Source: JAUNSR01 sp036655355 (GTDB lineage Bacteria > Bacteroidota > Bacteroidia > Bacteroidales > JAUNSR01). Taken from it: DNA of 64,000 bases. The notes beneath the pieces are model-generated. The model searched no databases. It saw only the letters and a program-made list of their open reading frames with translations, and had not been told where the DNA came from. Both the position numbers and the translations under genes were made by a program. Positions 1 to 9,044 of the stretch are shown here, in pieces. Numbering within the stretch: the first letter of the stretch is position 1; each line of letters begins with the position of its first letter. Where the stretch lies: NCBI GenBank assembly GCA_036655355.1, contig JAVVQG010000006.1, positions 124,001 to 188,000 on the forward strand. The letters run 5' to 3'.

Positions 1-2
1 TA

Positions 3-2198
3 GACGTCAATGAACTGTTTCTGATGATCGACCGCCTGTCGGTTTCCGACGCCCAGGATACGATCAGTCGTCTCACCGATTCTGCCGAAACGGCTTTTTA
101 CGAAGGAGACAATAATGCCTACCTGCGGTTCTATCTGCCCGAAAAAGTTGAAACGCATCCTTTCTCAAAACGATTTGAAGCGGACGGCATGACGTTCGTC
201 GAACCGACCGATATGATGTTCAGTTTCAATAGTCCCATGGGCGCATGTCCCACTTGTGAAGGATTCGGAAAGGTATTGGGCATCGATGAAGATCTGGTGA
301 TACCCAACAAGGCGCTCTCGGTCTTCGACGACTGCGTGGTATGTTGGAAAGGGGAGAAGATGAGCGAGTGGAAAAATCAACTGTTGCGTAATGCGAATGC
401 CTTCGATTTCCCGATTCACCGTCCCTATTATCAGTTGACCGAAGAGCAGAAGCGGGTGTTATGGGAAGGCAATCGCTATTTCGAGGGGATCGATGACTTC
501 TTCCGGATGCTTTCTGAGAATCAATATAAGATACAATATCGCGTGATGCTCGCCCGGTACAGAGGAAAAACCGTTTGTCCCGTTTGCAAAGGAACCCGGC
601 TGAAACCGGAGGCTTCGTATGTGAAAGTGGGAGGCAGGTCTATTTCGGAACTCGTGGTGATGCCGATCTCCGATTTGAGTAATTTCTTCCTGAACCTCCC
701 TTTGGATGAAACGGAAGCGGTGGTGGCGAAAAGGCTGATGACGGAAATCAATAACCGGCTGAAGTTCTTGTCGGATGTGGGATTGGGCTATCTGAATCTG
801 AATCGCTTGTCTTCCTCCTTATCCGGTGGGGAGAGCCAGCGAATCAATCTGGCTACGTCGTTGGGGAGTTCGCTTGTCGGATCGCTTTACATCCTGGATG
901 AACCGAGCATCGGACTGCATTCAAGAGATACGGACCTGTTGATCAACGTGCTTCGCCAATTGCAGGAGCAGGGGAATACGGTAGTGGTGGTGGAACACGA
1001 CGAAGAGATCATCCGTGCGGCAGACTACATCATCGACATCGGTCCGGATGCGGGTGTGAATGGTGGTGAGGTGGTTTATCAAGGAGACATGCGTAAACTT
1101 GAGAAGGCCTCTAAAAGCTATACGGTACGTTACCTAACAGGGGAAGAGCGTATCGAATTGCCGAAGGCTCCGCGGAAATGGAATAACTACATCCAGGTAA
1201 CGGGTGCTTCACAGAATAACCTGAAAGGAATCGACGTGAAATTCCCGCTCAATGTGATGACGGTGGTTACAGGTGTTTCCGGTTCCGGAAAATCAAGTCT
1301 GATCCGCGATATCCTGTACAAGGGGTTGACCCGTCATTATGGCGAAACCGGAGATGCTCCAGGCGATTTCCTTAAACTTGAAGGCGACATGCACTTGATG
1401 AAGGGGATTGAATTCGTCGATCAGAATCCGATCGGGAAATCCTCCAGATCGAATCCAGCTACTTATCTCAAAGCGTACGATGAGATCCGTAAATTATTCG
1501 CCGATCAGCAAAGTGCCCGTCAAATGGGGTTCACCCCGGCATTCTTCTCCTTTAATGTGGAGGGGGGACGATGTGAGGAGTGTAAAGGAGACGGTACGAT
1601 TACCGTAGAAATGCAGTTCATGGCGGATCTTGTACTGGAGTGTGAATCGTGTCACGGGAAACGTTTCCGTCAGGAGGTACTCGACATCGAATATAGAGGC
1701 AAGAACATCAACGATGTGCTGAATATGACTATTAACGAGGCCATCGCCTTCTTTAGCGAGACACCGCATTCTTTCGAAAAGAAGATCGTGAAACGTTTGC
1801 AGCCGCTTCAGGATGTGGGGTTGGGTTATATAAAACTGGGCCAATCTTCTTCCACGTTGTCGGGTGGCGAAAACCAACGTGTCAAACTGGCCTATTTCTT
1901 AAGCAACGACACGCAATCGCCTACGATCTTTGTGTTTGACGAACCCACAACGGGACTACACTTCCACGACATCAAGACGCTGCTCAAGGCTTTCGACGCG
2001 TTGATCGACAAAGGGCACACCGTAATCATCATCGAGCACAACATGGATGTAATCAAATGTGCCGATTATATCGTTGACCTCGGACCCGAAGGGGGTGATA
2101 AAGGGGGATATCTGGTTGCTACCGGCACGCCTTACGAGATTTCTCAATGCAAGGATTCCTATACGGGTCGTTTCTTGCAGGAGAAGCTGACCGTTTGA
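3..2198 (+). CDS. uvrA: Excinuclease ABC subunit A (UvrA), 5' end cut by window edge
   Basis: DNA damage recognition ATPase of nucleotide excision repair; UvrA dimers load UvrB at lesions in the cytoplasm. The frame is open to the window edge and 731 residues are present of a family length near 940, so about 200 N-terminal residues including the first Walker A lie outside. Visible are a first zinc-binding CxxC region, the first ABC signature LSGGESQRINLA followed by YILDEPSIGLH, the second Walker A GVSGSGKSS, the second zinc module (CEEC...CESC, CxxC-19-CxxC) and the second signature LSGGENQRVKLA with a DEPTTGLH Walker B. Both signature motifs are intact. A strong hairpin with a T-rich tail follows the stop. 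Bacteroidetes often carry two UvrA paralogues; which one this is cannot be decided from the fragment. Confidence 0.95.
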   Translation, partial: DVNELFLMIDRLSVSDAQDTISRLTDSAETAFYEGDNNAYLRFYLPEKVETHPFSKRFEADGMTFVEPTDMMFSFNSPMGACPTCEGFGKVLGIDEDLVIPNKALSVFDDCVVCWKGEKMSEWKNQLLRNANAFDFPIHRPYYQLTEEQKRVLWEGNRYFEGIDDFFRMLSENQYKIQYRVMLARYRGKTVCPVCKGTRLKPEASYVKVGGRSISELVVMPISDLSNFFLNLPLDETEAVVAKRLMTEINNRLKFLSDVGLGYLNLNRLSSSLSGGESQRINLATSLGSSLVGSLYILDEPSIGLHSRDTDLLINVLRQLQEQGNTVVVVEHDEEIIRAADYIIDIGPDAGVNGGEVVYQGDMRKLEKASKSYTVRYLTGEERIELPKAPRKWNNYIQVTGASQNNLKGIDVKFPLNVMTVVTGVSGSGKSSLIRDILYKGLTRHYGETGDAPGDFLKLEGDMHLMKGIEFVDQNPIGKSSRSNPATYLKAYDEIRKLFADQQSARQMGFTPAFFSFNVEGGRCEECKGDGTITVEMQFMADLVLECESCHGKRFRQEVLDIEYRGKNINDVLNMTINEAIAFFSETPHSFEKKIVKRLQPLQDVGLGYIKLGQSSSTLSGGENQRVKLAYFLSNDTQSPTIFVFDEPTTGLHFHDIKTLLKAFDALIDKGHTVIIIEHNMDVIKCADYIVDLGPEGGDKGGYLVATGTPYEISQCKDSYTGRFLQEKLTV

Positions 2199-2218
2199 TC
2201 CGCAATAAATAATATTAG

Positions 2219-2264
2219 AAGAGGTTGTCTAGTTCATTCATATGAGTTCTAGACAACCTCTTTC
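2219..2264. terminator. Bidirectional rho-independent terminator
   Basis: Perfect 13-bp stem (AGAGGTTGTCTAG with its complement) around a 16-nt loop, followed by TTTCTG on the plus strand. It lies between the convergent uvrA and DUF5686 genes and probably ends both. Confidence 0.75.
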
Positions 2265-2282
2265 TGTATCAGATGATTGTTG

Positions 2283-4457
2283 TTACCAATATTTGCCAAG
2301 TTCAAACGTAAAGCGGAATCCGGCTTCATCGAAGCCCCCTTTTTTAAAGCTGGCGAAGAGTCCCACATTAAACACATAATTTCCCAAACCGTAACCGATC
2401 TCAAGGTAGGTGGGTTTGGCTGGCGTGTACAAATGGCTCAGGTAAACGCGCTCCGAAAGAACGAATCGGGAGATGCTGCGGAAGAAATGCAACAATAAGA
2501 ATGGCGATTCGTACATGAAGTGCGTCTGAAAATAGGAGGGGGAAGAGTAATACCACCGTTGATCGAGTAAGTTAAACACGCCTCCGATGTGATCGTTCCA
2601 AGAGGAGGGGTAGGTGTTTCGCCAGAAATAGGTGTAATTGATGAAATACTCTCCTTTTTGGTCAAAGAAAGCGCCGGCTCCGATCCTATATCTGAAATAC
2701 CGCAGTTTATGAAGCGAAATGGTTTGGTGGATATCCAACTCCCAACGGCCGAATTCACTGGTGGATTGCAAAATATCGCTGAATCCTTTCGCATATTCGA
2801 ATGTTAGCGTGGGGTATTTCGACTGCAGGTAGATCTTCTGTTTCCCTTCATAACGATAGGGTTGATTGGGGGTCCAGCTGAAACGGATGTATGGAACGAA
2901 ATCTGCATAGCTGTTCTTGATCAGTTCCATATCGGCGGGAATGGAGTCGTGTCTATCGCCATTTTTAATGGGTCTTCGGTAATTGTAGGAGATCCCTACG
3001 AAATAAAGAAGTCCGTTCGTAATCTCATTCGAATTTTCCATCCGAAGGTGATAGTCACGATAATAGTCCACCTTCAGATGATCAAAATTATACTTTGTGG
3101 AATCGAGTTGTTTGTTTACTTCATCGATAAATGCGGAACTGAATCCACTGTTACCATTTCTGAAGGAGAGCGATAAGCCGCCCATTTTACGCGGATTATA
3201 TGCGTAATCCACTTCGAACTTATAAAACAACTCCTTCGAGCCGGTCCGATAGCCGATCTCGGGAAGAAATCCCAGGAAGGATTCGTTTCTGAAATCTTTT
3301 CGCATCCTGAAACGCTGACGGATCGTGAAACCGTCTCGTTTAGAGTAACTGATCATCGAAGGGTTCAGGAATCCCGAATATTTTAAGTAGAGGCTCTCGC
3401 TTTTGAAAGAGGCCGGGGTGACAAGTCGCTCTGACAATTTTAGGTAATCCATTTTGCGCAGTGTATCGTTCTGCACGGGTATTTCAGCAATCGAGTCGCT
3501 GAGTTGTTTCTGTTCATACAGAATCTCCTCTTCCTCCTCCAGAAGGTATTTACGCTGCGACTGCCAGAAAACGGAATCCTGAATCACCGGAATACTCTTT
3601 TTATTGATCTCGTAATATAAGGTGTGGTCTAGAAAATCTTTCTTGGGAGCCAATGCACAACTGTCTATCGTGATGGAGTCGTATTTGTACAACAGGTGGT
3701 AATTGTTTACCGAAACGTTGTTCAATACGTTGTAAGTGAGTTGTATGTTCGTTTCTACCGGCAGCAGGAAATCTTCGTACGTTTGTCCCAGTCTGGTTGT
3801 CAGCTTGAATCGGGAGATGTCCAATCGTCCTTCAGCCGTAATCATCCGGATAACAGGTGTACCTTTCTTTATATACAGGAAGCCTGAAATCAAGTTAAGG
3901 TTCAGTCGCTTGGGTTTGAAACGGATTTTATACCACTCGCTGTGGCTCCCTTTGATGACTCGTTGCAATTTGTATTCATAAATACCCTTCGCCTTTTTGG
4001 ACCCGGGCATGATGAATTTATCGTTGAACGAGGTGGGACTATAGACGTTCAGATTCAGGAGCGAGATGATTTCGTGCTGATTCTTTACCGGGTGTTTGTT
4101 GGTGCTGTTCAATGCCAGGGGAGCGATGATGAAATGGTTCGGACACGAATATTTCACTTCATTCAGAATCTCGAATATCGATCCCTCCATGTGTCGGTCG
4201 AAGGGAAAAGCGTGTGGAAACCAATCGAGCAAAAAATTCGATTTTTCAATTTTGGTTGTACCTTTCAGATAGGCTGTTCCTTGGTATGCCCGCACATAAT
4301 TGCAGAACTTCTCGCCATGCTTCATCACCTCTTCCATGATTGAATCACCCATCTCATACGCTTTTCCGGGACGGAAAATGCCTTTTCCCTTTGCCGTAGA
4401 AGACATAGAGAAAAGAATCAGAATGGCCAATATTGTAATCTGTCTAAGCGTTTGCAT
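2283..4457 (-). CDS. DUF5686-like outer-membrane protein
   Basis: 724 residues with an N-terminal signal peptide (hydrophobic stretch about residues 7-22). The middle contains a Glu-rich segment (KYLLEEEEEILYEQ) between two beta-rich regions, and the C-terminal half is rich in aromatic alternating strands ending in an aromatic residue (GKYW), as expected of an outer-membrane beta-barrel. Segments such as WRNTYPSSWNDHIGG and YESPFLLLHF match my memory of the Bacteroidetes DUF5686 family. Family members often start with a carboxypeptidase-regulatory-like domain; none is evident here. Function is unknown; outer-membrane location is inferred. The upstream spacer carries copy A of the dispersed repeat, whose promoter-like end points toward this gene from about 250 bp away. 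Confidence 0.7.
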   Translation of the reverse strand: MQTLRQITILAILILFSMSSTAKGKGIFRPGKAYEMGDSIMEEVMKHGEKFCNYVRAYQGTAYLKGTTKIEKSNFLLDWFPHAFPFDRHMEGSIFEILNEVKYSCPNHFIIAPLALNSTNKHPVKNQHEIISLLNLNVYSPTSFNDKFIMPGSKKAKGIYEYKLQRVIKGSHSEWYKIRFKPKRLNLNLISGFLYIKKGTPVIRMITAEGRLDISRFKLTTRLGQTYEDFLLPVETNIQLTYNVLNNVSVNNYHLLYKYDSITIDSCALAPKKDFLDHTLYYEINKKSIPVIQDSVFWQSQRKYLLEEEEEILYEQKQLSDSIAEIPVQNDTLRKMDYLKLSERLVTPASFKSESLYLKYSGFLNPSMISYSKRDGFTIRQRFRMRKDFRNESFLGFLPEIGYRTGSKELFYKFEVDYAYNPRKMGGLSLSFRNGNSGFSSAFIDEVNKQLDSTKYNFDHLKVDYYRDYHLRMENSNEITNGLLYFVGISYNYRRPIKNGDRHDSIPADMELIKNSYADFVPYIRFSWTPNQPYRYEGKQKIYLQSKYPTLTFEYAKGFSDILQSTSEFGRWELDIHQTISLHKLRYFRYRIGAGAFFDQKGEYFINYTYFWRNTYPSSWNDHIGGVFNLLDQRWYYSSPSYFQTHFMYESPFLLLHFFRSISRFVLSERVYLSHLYTPAKPTYLEIGYGLGNYVFNVGLFASFKKGGFDEAGFRFTFELGKYW

Positions 4458-4708
4458 AGTTTATTCAAAACAGGGATAACCGCACAAAGTAGCGGATTCA
4501 TTTTATATGCGGGTAATTAAAAGAGTTTTATTCAATTGCAATCAATACTGAAAGCACCCGATTCATTTTGTCTCTGATAAATTAAAGAATAAATTTGTGA
4601 ATAAAACCGGAAACATTTGCAATAAATCATTTGAAATGTCATCTTTCAATTAAAAATTAAATTTCGGCAGAAAAATAACCGTTTTCAGAACATAATCAGT
4701 TGGTTTTT

Positions 4709-4756
4709 CATTTGTATATAATCTATTTTTACATTAAGGTCAAATGCGCCATCTAT
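4709..4756 (-). repeat. Dispersed CAAATG repeat, copy A (right half only)
   Basis: Core half of the repeat in reverse orientation: CATTTGTATATAATC at 4709, CAAATGCGCCATCTAT at 4741-4756. It differs from copy E (63856) by essentially a single substitution/indel over about 48 bp. The left half seen in copies B, C and D is absent. On the minus strand the terminal ATG opens only an eight-codon frame. The rest of the 397-bp spacer (4458-4854) is AT-rich with no convincing gene. Confidence 0.85.
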
Positions 4757-4854
4757 AATGTTAGTAAACCATATGGTGTTTTCTGAAGTTCCGGTATGGA
4801 TTTCCGGAATGAAACCGGTATCTTGTTTTATAAAAGCTAAATGTAGAATCCTAT

Positions 4855-5565
4855 ATGAAGAAATTCTTTGAAAATGCTCCTGTGACCAGGAAGCTGAAAA
4901 TGTCCGAGTTAATCCAACGTGATTACCGGTACCTGTTGACGATTGATCGTTTCAATATCCCATTGGGTTTTAAGGATAAAACCATTGAGGAGGTGTGTGC
5001 ATTGAATGATGTGGATCTGAATACTTTTCTTCTCGTGGCCAATATGTTGGAAAACCCCGCTTCGGGCGAGGGATTCCCGGTGCAGGAGATTAAAATCCCG
5101 CTCATCATACAGGTATTGAAAAAAACGCATTCCCATTTTCTCGATTACCGTCTTCCTAAACTGCGCGAAGATCTGGGCAAAATGATTATCAATGCGGATG
5201 AGGTGCACAAAACCCTTTTACTGGACTTTTTCGATCAATACGAAAAAGAGGTTCGTCGCCACATGCGTTACGAAGAGAAGTATGTATATCCTTATGTGGT
5301 TTCGTTGTTCAGCAACGGTCAAATTGACGGGCATGATATCGAGTATTATGAACGCCAGCACAATGACATCGAGCGGAAGATCAATGACCTGCGAAATATC
5401 ATCATTAAATACCTTCCTCCACTGGGCGATGTAAACCAAGTGAATGATCTGCTTTATATGCTGTTTCAGTCTGAAGAGGATTTGAACCGCCACACCTTCA
5501 TTGAGGAAAATATCTTATTCCCTGCTGTGAAATGGATGGAATCTAAACGAAAGAACAATGGCTAA
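4855..5565 (+). CDS. Hemerythrin-like HHE domain protein (Ric/YtfE-like)
   Basis: 236 residues. An N-terminal helical region of about 90 residues (with a DUF542/ScdA-like look: LTIDRFNIPLGFKDKTIEEV) precedes a four-helix hemerythrin domain. The putative di-iron ligands are visible in order: HSHF near residue 98, HMRYEEK near 141, QHNDIE near 171 and HTFIEEN near 214. Family members repair iron-sulfur centres or sense/bind nitric oxide and oxygen. No signal peptide, so cytoplasmic. The gene overlaps the following LuxR-type regulator by 8 nt, indicating translational coupling. The role in nitrosative or oxidative stress is an inference from the family. Confidence 0.85.
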   Translation: MKKFFENAPVTRKLKMSELIQRDYRYLLTIDRFNIPLGFKDKTIEEVCALNDVDLNTFLLVANMLENPASGEGFPVQEIKIPLIIQVLKKTHSHFLDYRLPKLREDLGKMIINADEVHKTLLLDFFDQYEKEVRRHMRYEEKYVYPYVVSLFSNGQIDGHDIEYYERQHNDIERKINDLRNIIIKYLPPLGDVNQVNDLLYMLFQSEEDLNRHTFIEENILFPAVKWMESKRKNNG

Positions 5566-6169
5566 ACAGGATTTCACCATACACATCGCGACTCCATCCG
5601 CTCTTATCCGAAGAGGATTGGCTACGTTGTTCCGGCAGAAAGGGAAAAACCTCAAAATTCAGGAGATCGCTGAGAAGGATTTGAGTCGCTGCTCCCTCTT
5701 CGCCGTCCCTTGTGACATCTTATTGTTGGATGTTTCTTTCGTTCCTGAGATTCATCACGGAGATCTACGATCCTTTTTTCCCTCTTTATCTGAAACGACA
5801 AAGGTTTGCGGAATCGTTACAACCCTGAAGAATCACAATCACGACAACCTGTATCAAAAGACTTTTTCGATTTATCAGGAGCCAAATGAAATCTGGGAAA
5901 TAGTTGAATCTCTCTTTGAGAACGACGAGGAGGAGATACAGAAAGGCGCCACCGGCGAACTCAGTGATCGTGAGAAAGAGGTACTTGTACAAATCGTAAA
6001 AGGGCTTACCAATAAAGAGATTGGAGAAAAGTTGAATCTATCCATTCACACAGTGATCTCGCATCGTAAAAATATTACCCGTAAGCTCGATATCAAGAGT
6101 TCCTCGGGTTTGACTATTTATGCGATTATGAACAATTTAATATCTCTTAATGAAGTAAAAGAGAAATAA
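5558..6169 (+). CDS. LuxR-type transcriptional regulator with degenerate receiver domain
   Basis: 203 residues. The C-terminal about 65 residues are a clear LuxR/GerE helix-turn-helix (LSDREKEVLVQIVKGLTNKE, then an SIHTVISHRKNI recognition helix). The N-terminal about 120 residues look like a receiver fold, but the acidic pair expected after strand 1 is replaced (IHIATPSA). An Asp at the strand-3 position (LLLDVSF) remains. It is therefore probably not a conventional phosphorylated receiver. ATG lies inside the hemerythrin gene (8-nt overlap), so regulator and hemerythrin protein are made together; the latter may be sensor, partner or target. No histidine kinase is adjacent. Confidence 0.85.
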   Translation: MAKQDFTIHIATPSALIRRGLATLFRQKGKNLKIQEIAEKDLSRCSLFAVPCDILLLDVSFVPEIHHGDLRSFFPSLSETTKVCGIVTTLKNHNHDNLYQKTFSIYQEPNEIWEIVESLFENDEEEIQKGATGELSDREKEVLVQIVKGLTNKEIGEKLNLSIHTVISHRKNITRKLDIKSSSGLTIYAIMNNLISLNEVKEK

Positions 6170-6259
6170 AGTTTAAATTTTTAGAGCAGACAAATCAACT
6201 TATTTGACGGCTTATTGTTTATTAGATATAAATTGAATTATTTATATTAATATTTAGGT

Positions 6260-7513
6260 ATGACCGGCAAAATTTACTCTATTTGTCTTTGTCTGTTCTT
6301 ATGGACCAATCTAATACCTGCTTATTCTCAAGAGGAGGGTGCCGCATTGCTTTTGATCGATTCTCAGGATACTACCCGGGTGGATCTGTTGGATGAAATG
6401 AAAGAGGGGATGGGGCCTCTGTATCTTGACCCGCGTTTACCAGCATTCACCGTTGTTTCCCGAAATCGGAAAGTTGCCTTTGGGATGGGGGGATACATTC
6501 GACTTACGGCATCGCAGGATGTAGCGGGAATAATGAACAACCGCGATTTTTTGATAAACGACATCCCCATGTCGTATGCAAGAGCACAACGCTCCCGTTT
6601 TCTGATGGACATAGGAACCAGTCGTTTGTTTGCCAAGATATTGGCCGATACCAAGTTCGGTAGGTTGCAGATGGCTTTTGATACTGATTTCCGTGCTTCC
6701 TCGAATGGCTTCCGCTACAGTGCCATCTACTTTAAACTCAACGGATTCTTACTCGGTCGTTACTGGACGGTGATGGGCGACCTCGACGGTTATCCACCTT
6801 CCATCGATTATCAGGGACCGAATGCCTTTATCGGTACCTCCACTTATCAGATCAGTTATCAGGGAACCCTTTATAAGAAACTTAGCTTCGGAGCGGGGCT
6901 CGAAATTCCTGTTTACTCCATACCCGATTCACTCAGTAATTTTAAAAAGAACCAAACGATCCCCACACTCCCGATCTACCTCCAATACGGATCGGATTGG
7001 GGTCATGTGCGAGTCGCGTCTCTTTTGCGTCCTCTTTACTATATGAACACCTTGAATGAAAAAAGTGAGATCGCTTTTACATGGGGGGCTGTCTTTTCAT
7101 CCTGTCTGAAACCGGTTCCTCCGTTAACGATTTACCTGCAGGGAGTATATGGCAAAGGAATCTGCGAATATGTATTTGATCTAAGTGGATATGGCATGGA
7201 TCTTTTTCCTAATCCGGATTCACCCGGGAAGTTGAAACCGCACGTCTTCTATGGCGGATTGGGGGGATTGAAATATCAGTTCACACCTAAATTCAGCGCC
7301 TCCACCATTTTTAGTCAATTGCGGTTGATGCGAAACGGTCTGAATGATCCGACGCTTTATCGCTTTGGACAATACATGACCTTCACGTTGTATTATAAGG
7401 TGACGCCAAAATTCGAGATAGCTACCGAATACGATCATGGCCGTAAGGTTGAGTTAAGCATGGATTCCGGAAGGGCGAACCGTTTGCAGATCGCCTTTCG
7501 GTATGATTTCTAA
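6260..7513 (+). CDS. Outer-membrane porin, DcaP-like, first of a tandem pair
   Basis: 417 residues with a signal peptide (cleavage probably after AYSQ, about residue 24). The mature start (VSRNRKVAFGMGGYIRLTAS) and following alternating strands resemble DcaP-type trimeric porins, and the protein ends in Phe (RYDF), the usual barrel C-terminus. The next gene encodes a paralogue with the same order of landmarks: FTVVSRNRK / FIVASRNRN, then GYI, a SSRIFTKI / TSRLFAKI strand, and YGKGI...DLLPDPD / DLFPNPD. Substrate is unknown. It starts 90 bp after the LuxR regulator and may be under its control, but no operator could be identified. Confidence 0.75.
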   Translation: MTGKIYSICLCLFLWTNLIPAYSQEEGAALLLIDSQDTTRVDLLDEMKEGMGPLYLDPRLPAFTVVSRNRKVAFGMGGYIRLTASQDVAGIMNNRDFLINDIPMSYARAQRSRFLMDIGTSRLFAKILADTKFGRLQMAFDTDFRASSNGFRYSAIYFKLNGFLLGRYWTVMGDLDGYPPSIDYQGPNAFIGTSTYQISYQGTLYKKLSFGAGLEIPVYSIPDSLSNFKKNQTIPTLPIYLQYGSDWGHVRVASLLRPLYYMNTLNEKSEIAFTWGAVFSSCLKPVPPLTIYLQGVYGKGICEYVFDLSGYGMDLFPNPDSPGKLKPHVFYGGLGGLKYQFTPKFSASTIFSQLRLMRNGLNDPTLYRFGQYMTFTLYYKVTPKFEIATEYDHGRKVELSMDSGRANRLQIAFRYDF

Positions 7514-7522
7514 CCGAGATAT

Positions 7523-7625
7523 ACAAATGAAATCGCCATAGTTCATCTAAAGTTGAGATACCCAACGGATGGTATATTAATGGCGCATTTGACCTTGATG
7601 TTAAATAATAGAATATATAGAAATG
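7523..7625 (+). repeat. Dispersed CAAATG repeat, copy B (full length)
   Basis: Left end ACAAATGAAATCGCCATAG at 7523, middle ATGGCGCATTTGACC near 7580-7594, right end AGAAATG at 7619-7625. The left and right terminal motifs start 96 bp apart. CAAATG...CGCCAT on the left can pair with ATGGCGCATTTG in the middle. It fills most of the gap between the two tandem porin genes and ends 18 bp before the second one's likely start. It has created a spurious upstream extension of that reading frame. Confidence 0.85.
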
Positions 7626-7642
7626 AATTAAATAATATAGAG

Positions 7643-8929
7643 ATGAAGGGATCATTGATATTGAAAATCACTTTTCTTATAGTGATGATGGCAGGTGGCT
7701 TATGCCAGAGAGTGGTGTCTCAGGATGACGGACGGGCATTATTGTATTTCATATCCAAAGACAGTACGGATAATGAATTATTGGGTTATTTCTATCGTAC
7801 GCAGAGTCCCATGTTTTCCGACCCGAGCACTCCGCGATTTATTGTAGCCAGCAGAAACCGAAACTTTATAATGGGAATCGGCGGCTACATCATGCTACGG
7901 GGTTTCTACGATTTTAATGGAATTTCCGACGGTCGTTACTTCCAGACAAAAAATATACCGATTCCCAACGCCGGGAATCCGAGAAGTCAGCTTTCGCTCG
8001 ATGTTTCTTCATCGCGTATTTTTACCAAGATCATCGGAAATACCAAATTCCTAGGGCAACTTGAAGGGTATGTGGAGGGTGATTTTCTAGGTGCATCGCG
8101 TACATTCCGGTTGCGTCAGGCTTATCTTAAGTTTCTAGGCTTTACGTTTGGGCAGACCCTTTCCACCTTTATGGATGCGAAATGTATCGCTCCTCATGTG
8201 GATCAGTATGGAAGTATTGTGAATTCCACCCAGCGTAATCCGATGATCCGTTATGAAAGAGAGCTAGGGAAGGGGTTCGGCTTCGGATTAGCGGCGGAAT
8301 TTCCTCCATTTTCGGGCACCTATTCCGCTACTACCGCCTCCGCTTATCCATTCTTTCCCGATATTCCCCTTTATTTGGAGTATAAATGGAAAACAGGGCA
8401 CTTGAAGTTAGCCGCCCTGTTCCGAGATTTGCCTTATAAGAGCCTCGAAAATAATACCTATCACGGATTATTCGGTATAGGAGGGAAAGCCAGCGGGAAA
8501 ATCCGTCTTTTCGATCCCCTTACTTTTTACTTCCATACGGCGTATGGCAAAGGAATCTCATCCTATTTTCTCGATTTGGCCAGTGAAGGATTGGATCTGT
8601 TGCCCGATCCGGATCGTCCGGGCAGAATGAGCGCGCCCAAAGCGTTTGAACTTTATACCGCTCTCCGTTTCAATTTTTCGAAAACGGTGTACAGTTCCGC
8701 CAATTTCGGCTATTGCAGAATTTATCCGAACAAGAGCTATGTGAATTCCGATCTTTTTAAACCGGCAGCGTTCTACAGTTACGGTCAATCCGTAGGTGCG
8801 AATATTATTTGGGAGTTTATCTCTTCAGCCTCATGCGGACTTGAGTACTTCTGGGGAAAGAAGACCGTTTACAACGGTGAAAACGGACATGCAAACCGAA
8901 TTTACGGAATGATTCGTTACAATTTCTAA
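7643..8929 (+). CDS. Outer-membrane porin, DcaP-like, second of a tandem pair
   Basis: 428 residues from the chosen ATG at 7643 (MKGSLILKITF), which gives a standard signal peptide ending near VVSQ. The open frame continues 30 codons further upstream, but those codons are translated repeat B, so that start is rejected. The mature protein is a paralogue of the preceding porin with conserved motifs (ASRNRNFIMGIGGYI, SSRIFTKIIG, YGKGISSYF, LLPDPDRPG) and a C-terminal Phe. Duplicated barrels may differ in substrate or in expression. Because repeat B separates the copies, the second gene may have its own promoter. Substrate unknown. Confidence 0.75.
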   Translation: MKGSLILKITFLIVMMAGGLCQRVVSQDDGRALLYFISKDSTDNELLGYFYRTQSPMFSDPSTPRFIVASRNRNFIMGIGGYIMLRGFYDFNGISDGRYFQTKNIPIPNAGNPRSQLSLDVSSSRIFTKIIGNTKFLGQLEGYVEGDFLGASRTFRLRQAYLKFLGFTFGQTLSTFMDAKCIAPHVDQYGSIVNSTQRNPMIRYERELGKGFGFGLAAEFPPFSGTYSATTASAYPFFPDIPLYLEYKWKTGHLKLAALFRDLPYKSLENNTYHGLFGIGGKASGKIRLFDPLTFYFHTAYGKGISSYFLDLASEGLDLLPDPDRPGRMSAPKAFELYTALRFNFSKTVYSSANFGYCRIYPNKSYVNSDLFKPAAFYSYGQSVGANIIWEFISSASCGLEYFWGKKTVYNGENGHANRIYGMIRYNF

Positions 8930-9004
8930 TAATCTCCTTTATTTATCTGAAAAACAGCTTCCCAAAGCCATTTAAGCCTAAACAAAAGCAGTTATTTTCT
9001 GTTT

Positions 9005-9012
9005 TAACTTTG
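9005..9012 (+). promoter_or_regulatory. Bacteroidetes -7 box for the lipoprotein gene
   Basis: TAACTTTG exactly matches TAnnTTTG and lies 32 bp before the ATG at 9045. No clear TTTG -33 element is seen at 19-21 bp spacing. Confidence 0.4.
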
Positions 9013-9044
9013 AAGGGGAAGGCGAATAAGAGTCTGATAACAGT

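Noticed and set aside
7553..7642. N-terminal extension of the second porin
   Set aside because: Encoded by repeat B; the in-frame ATG at 7643 gives a proper signal peptide.
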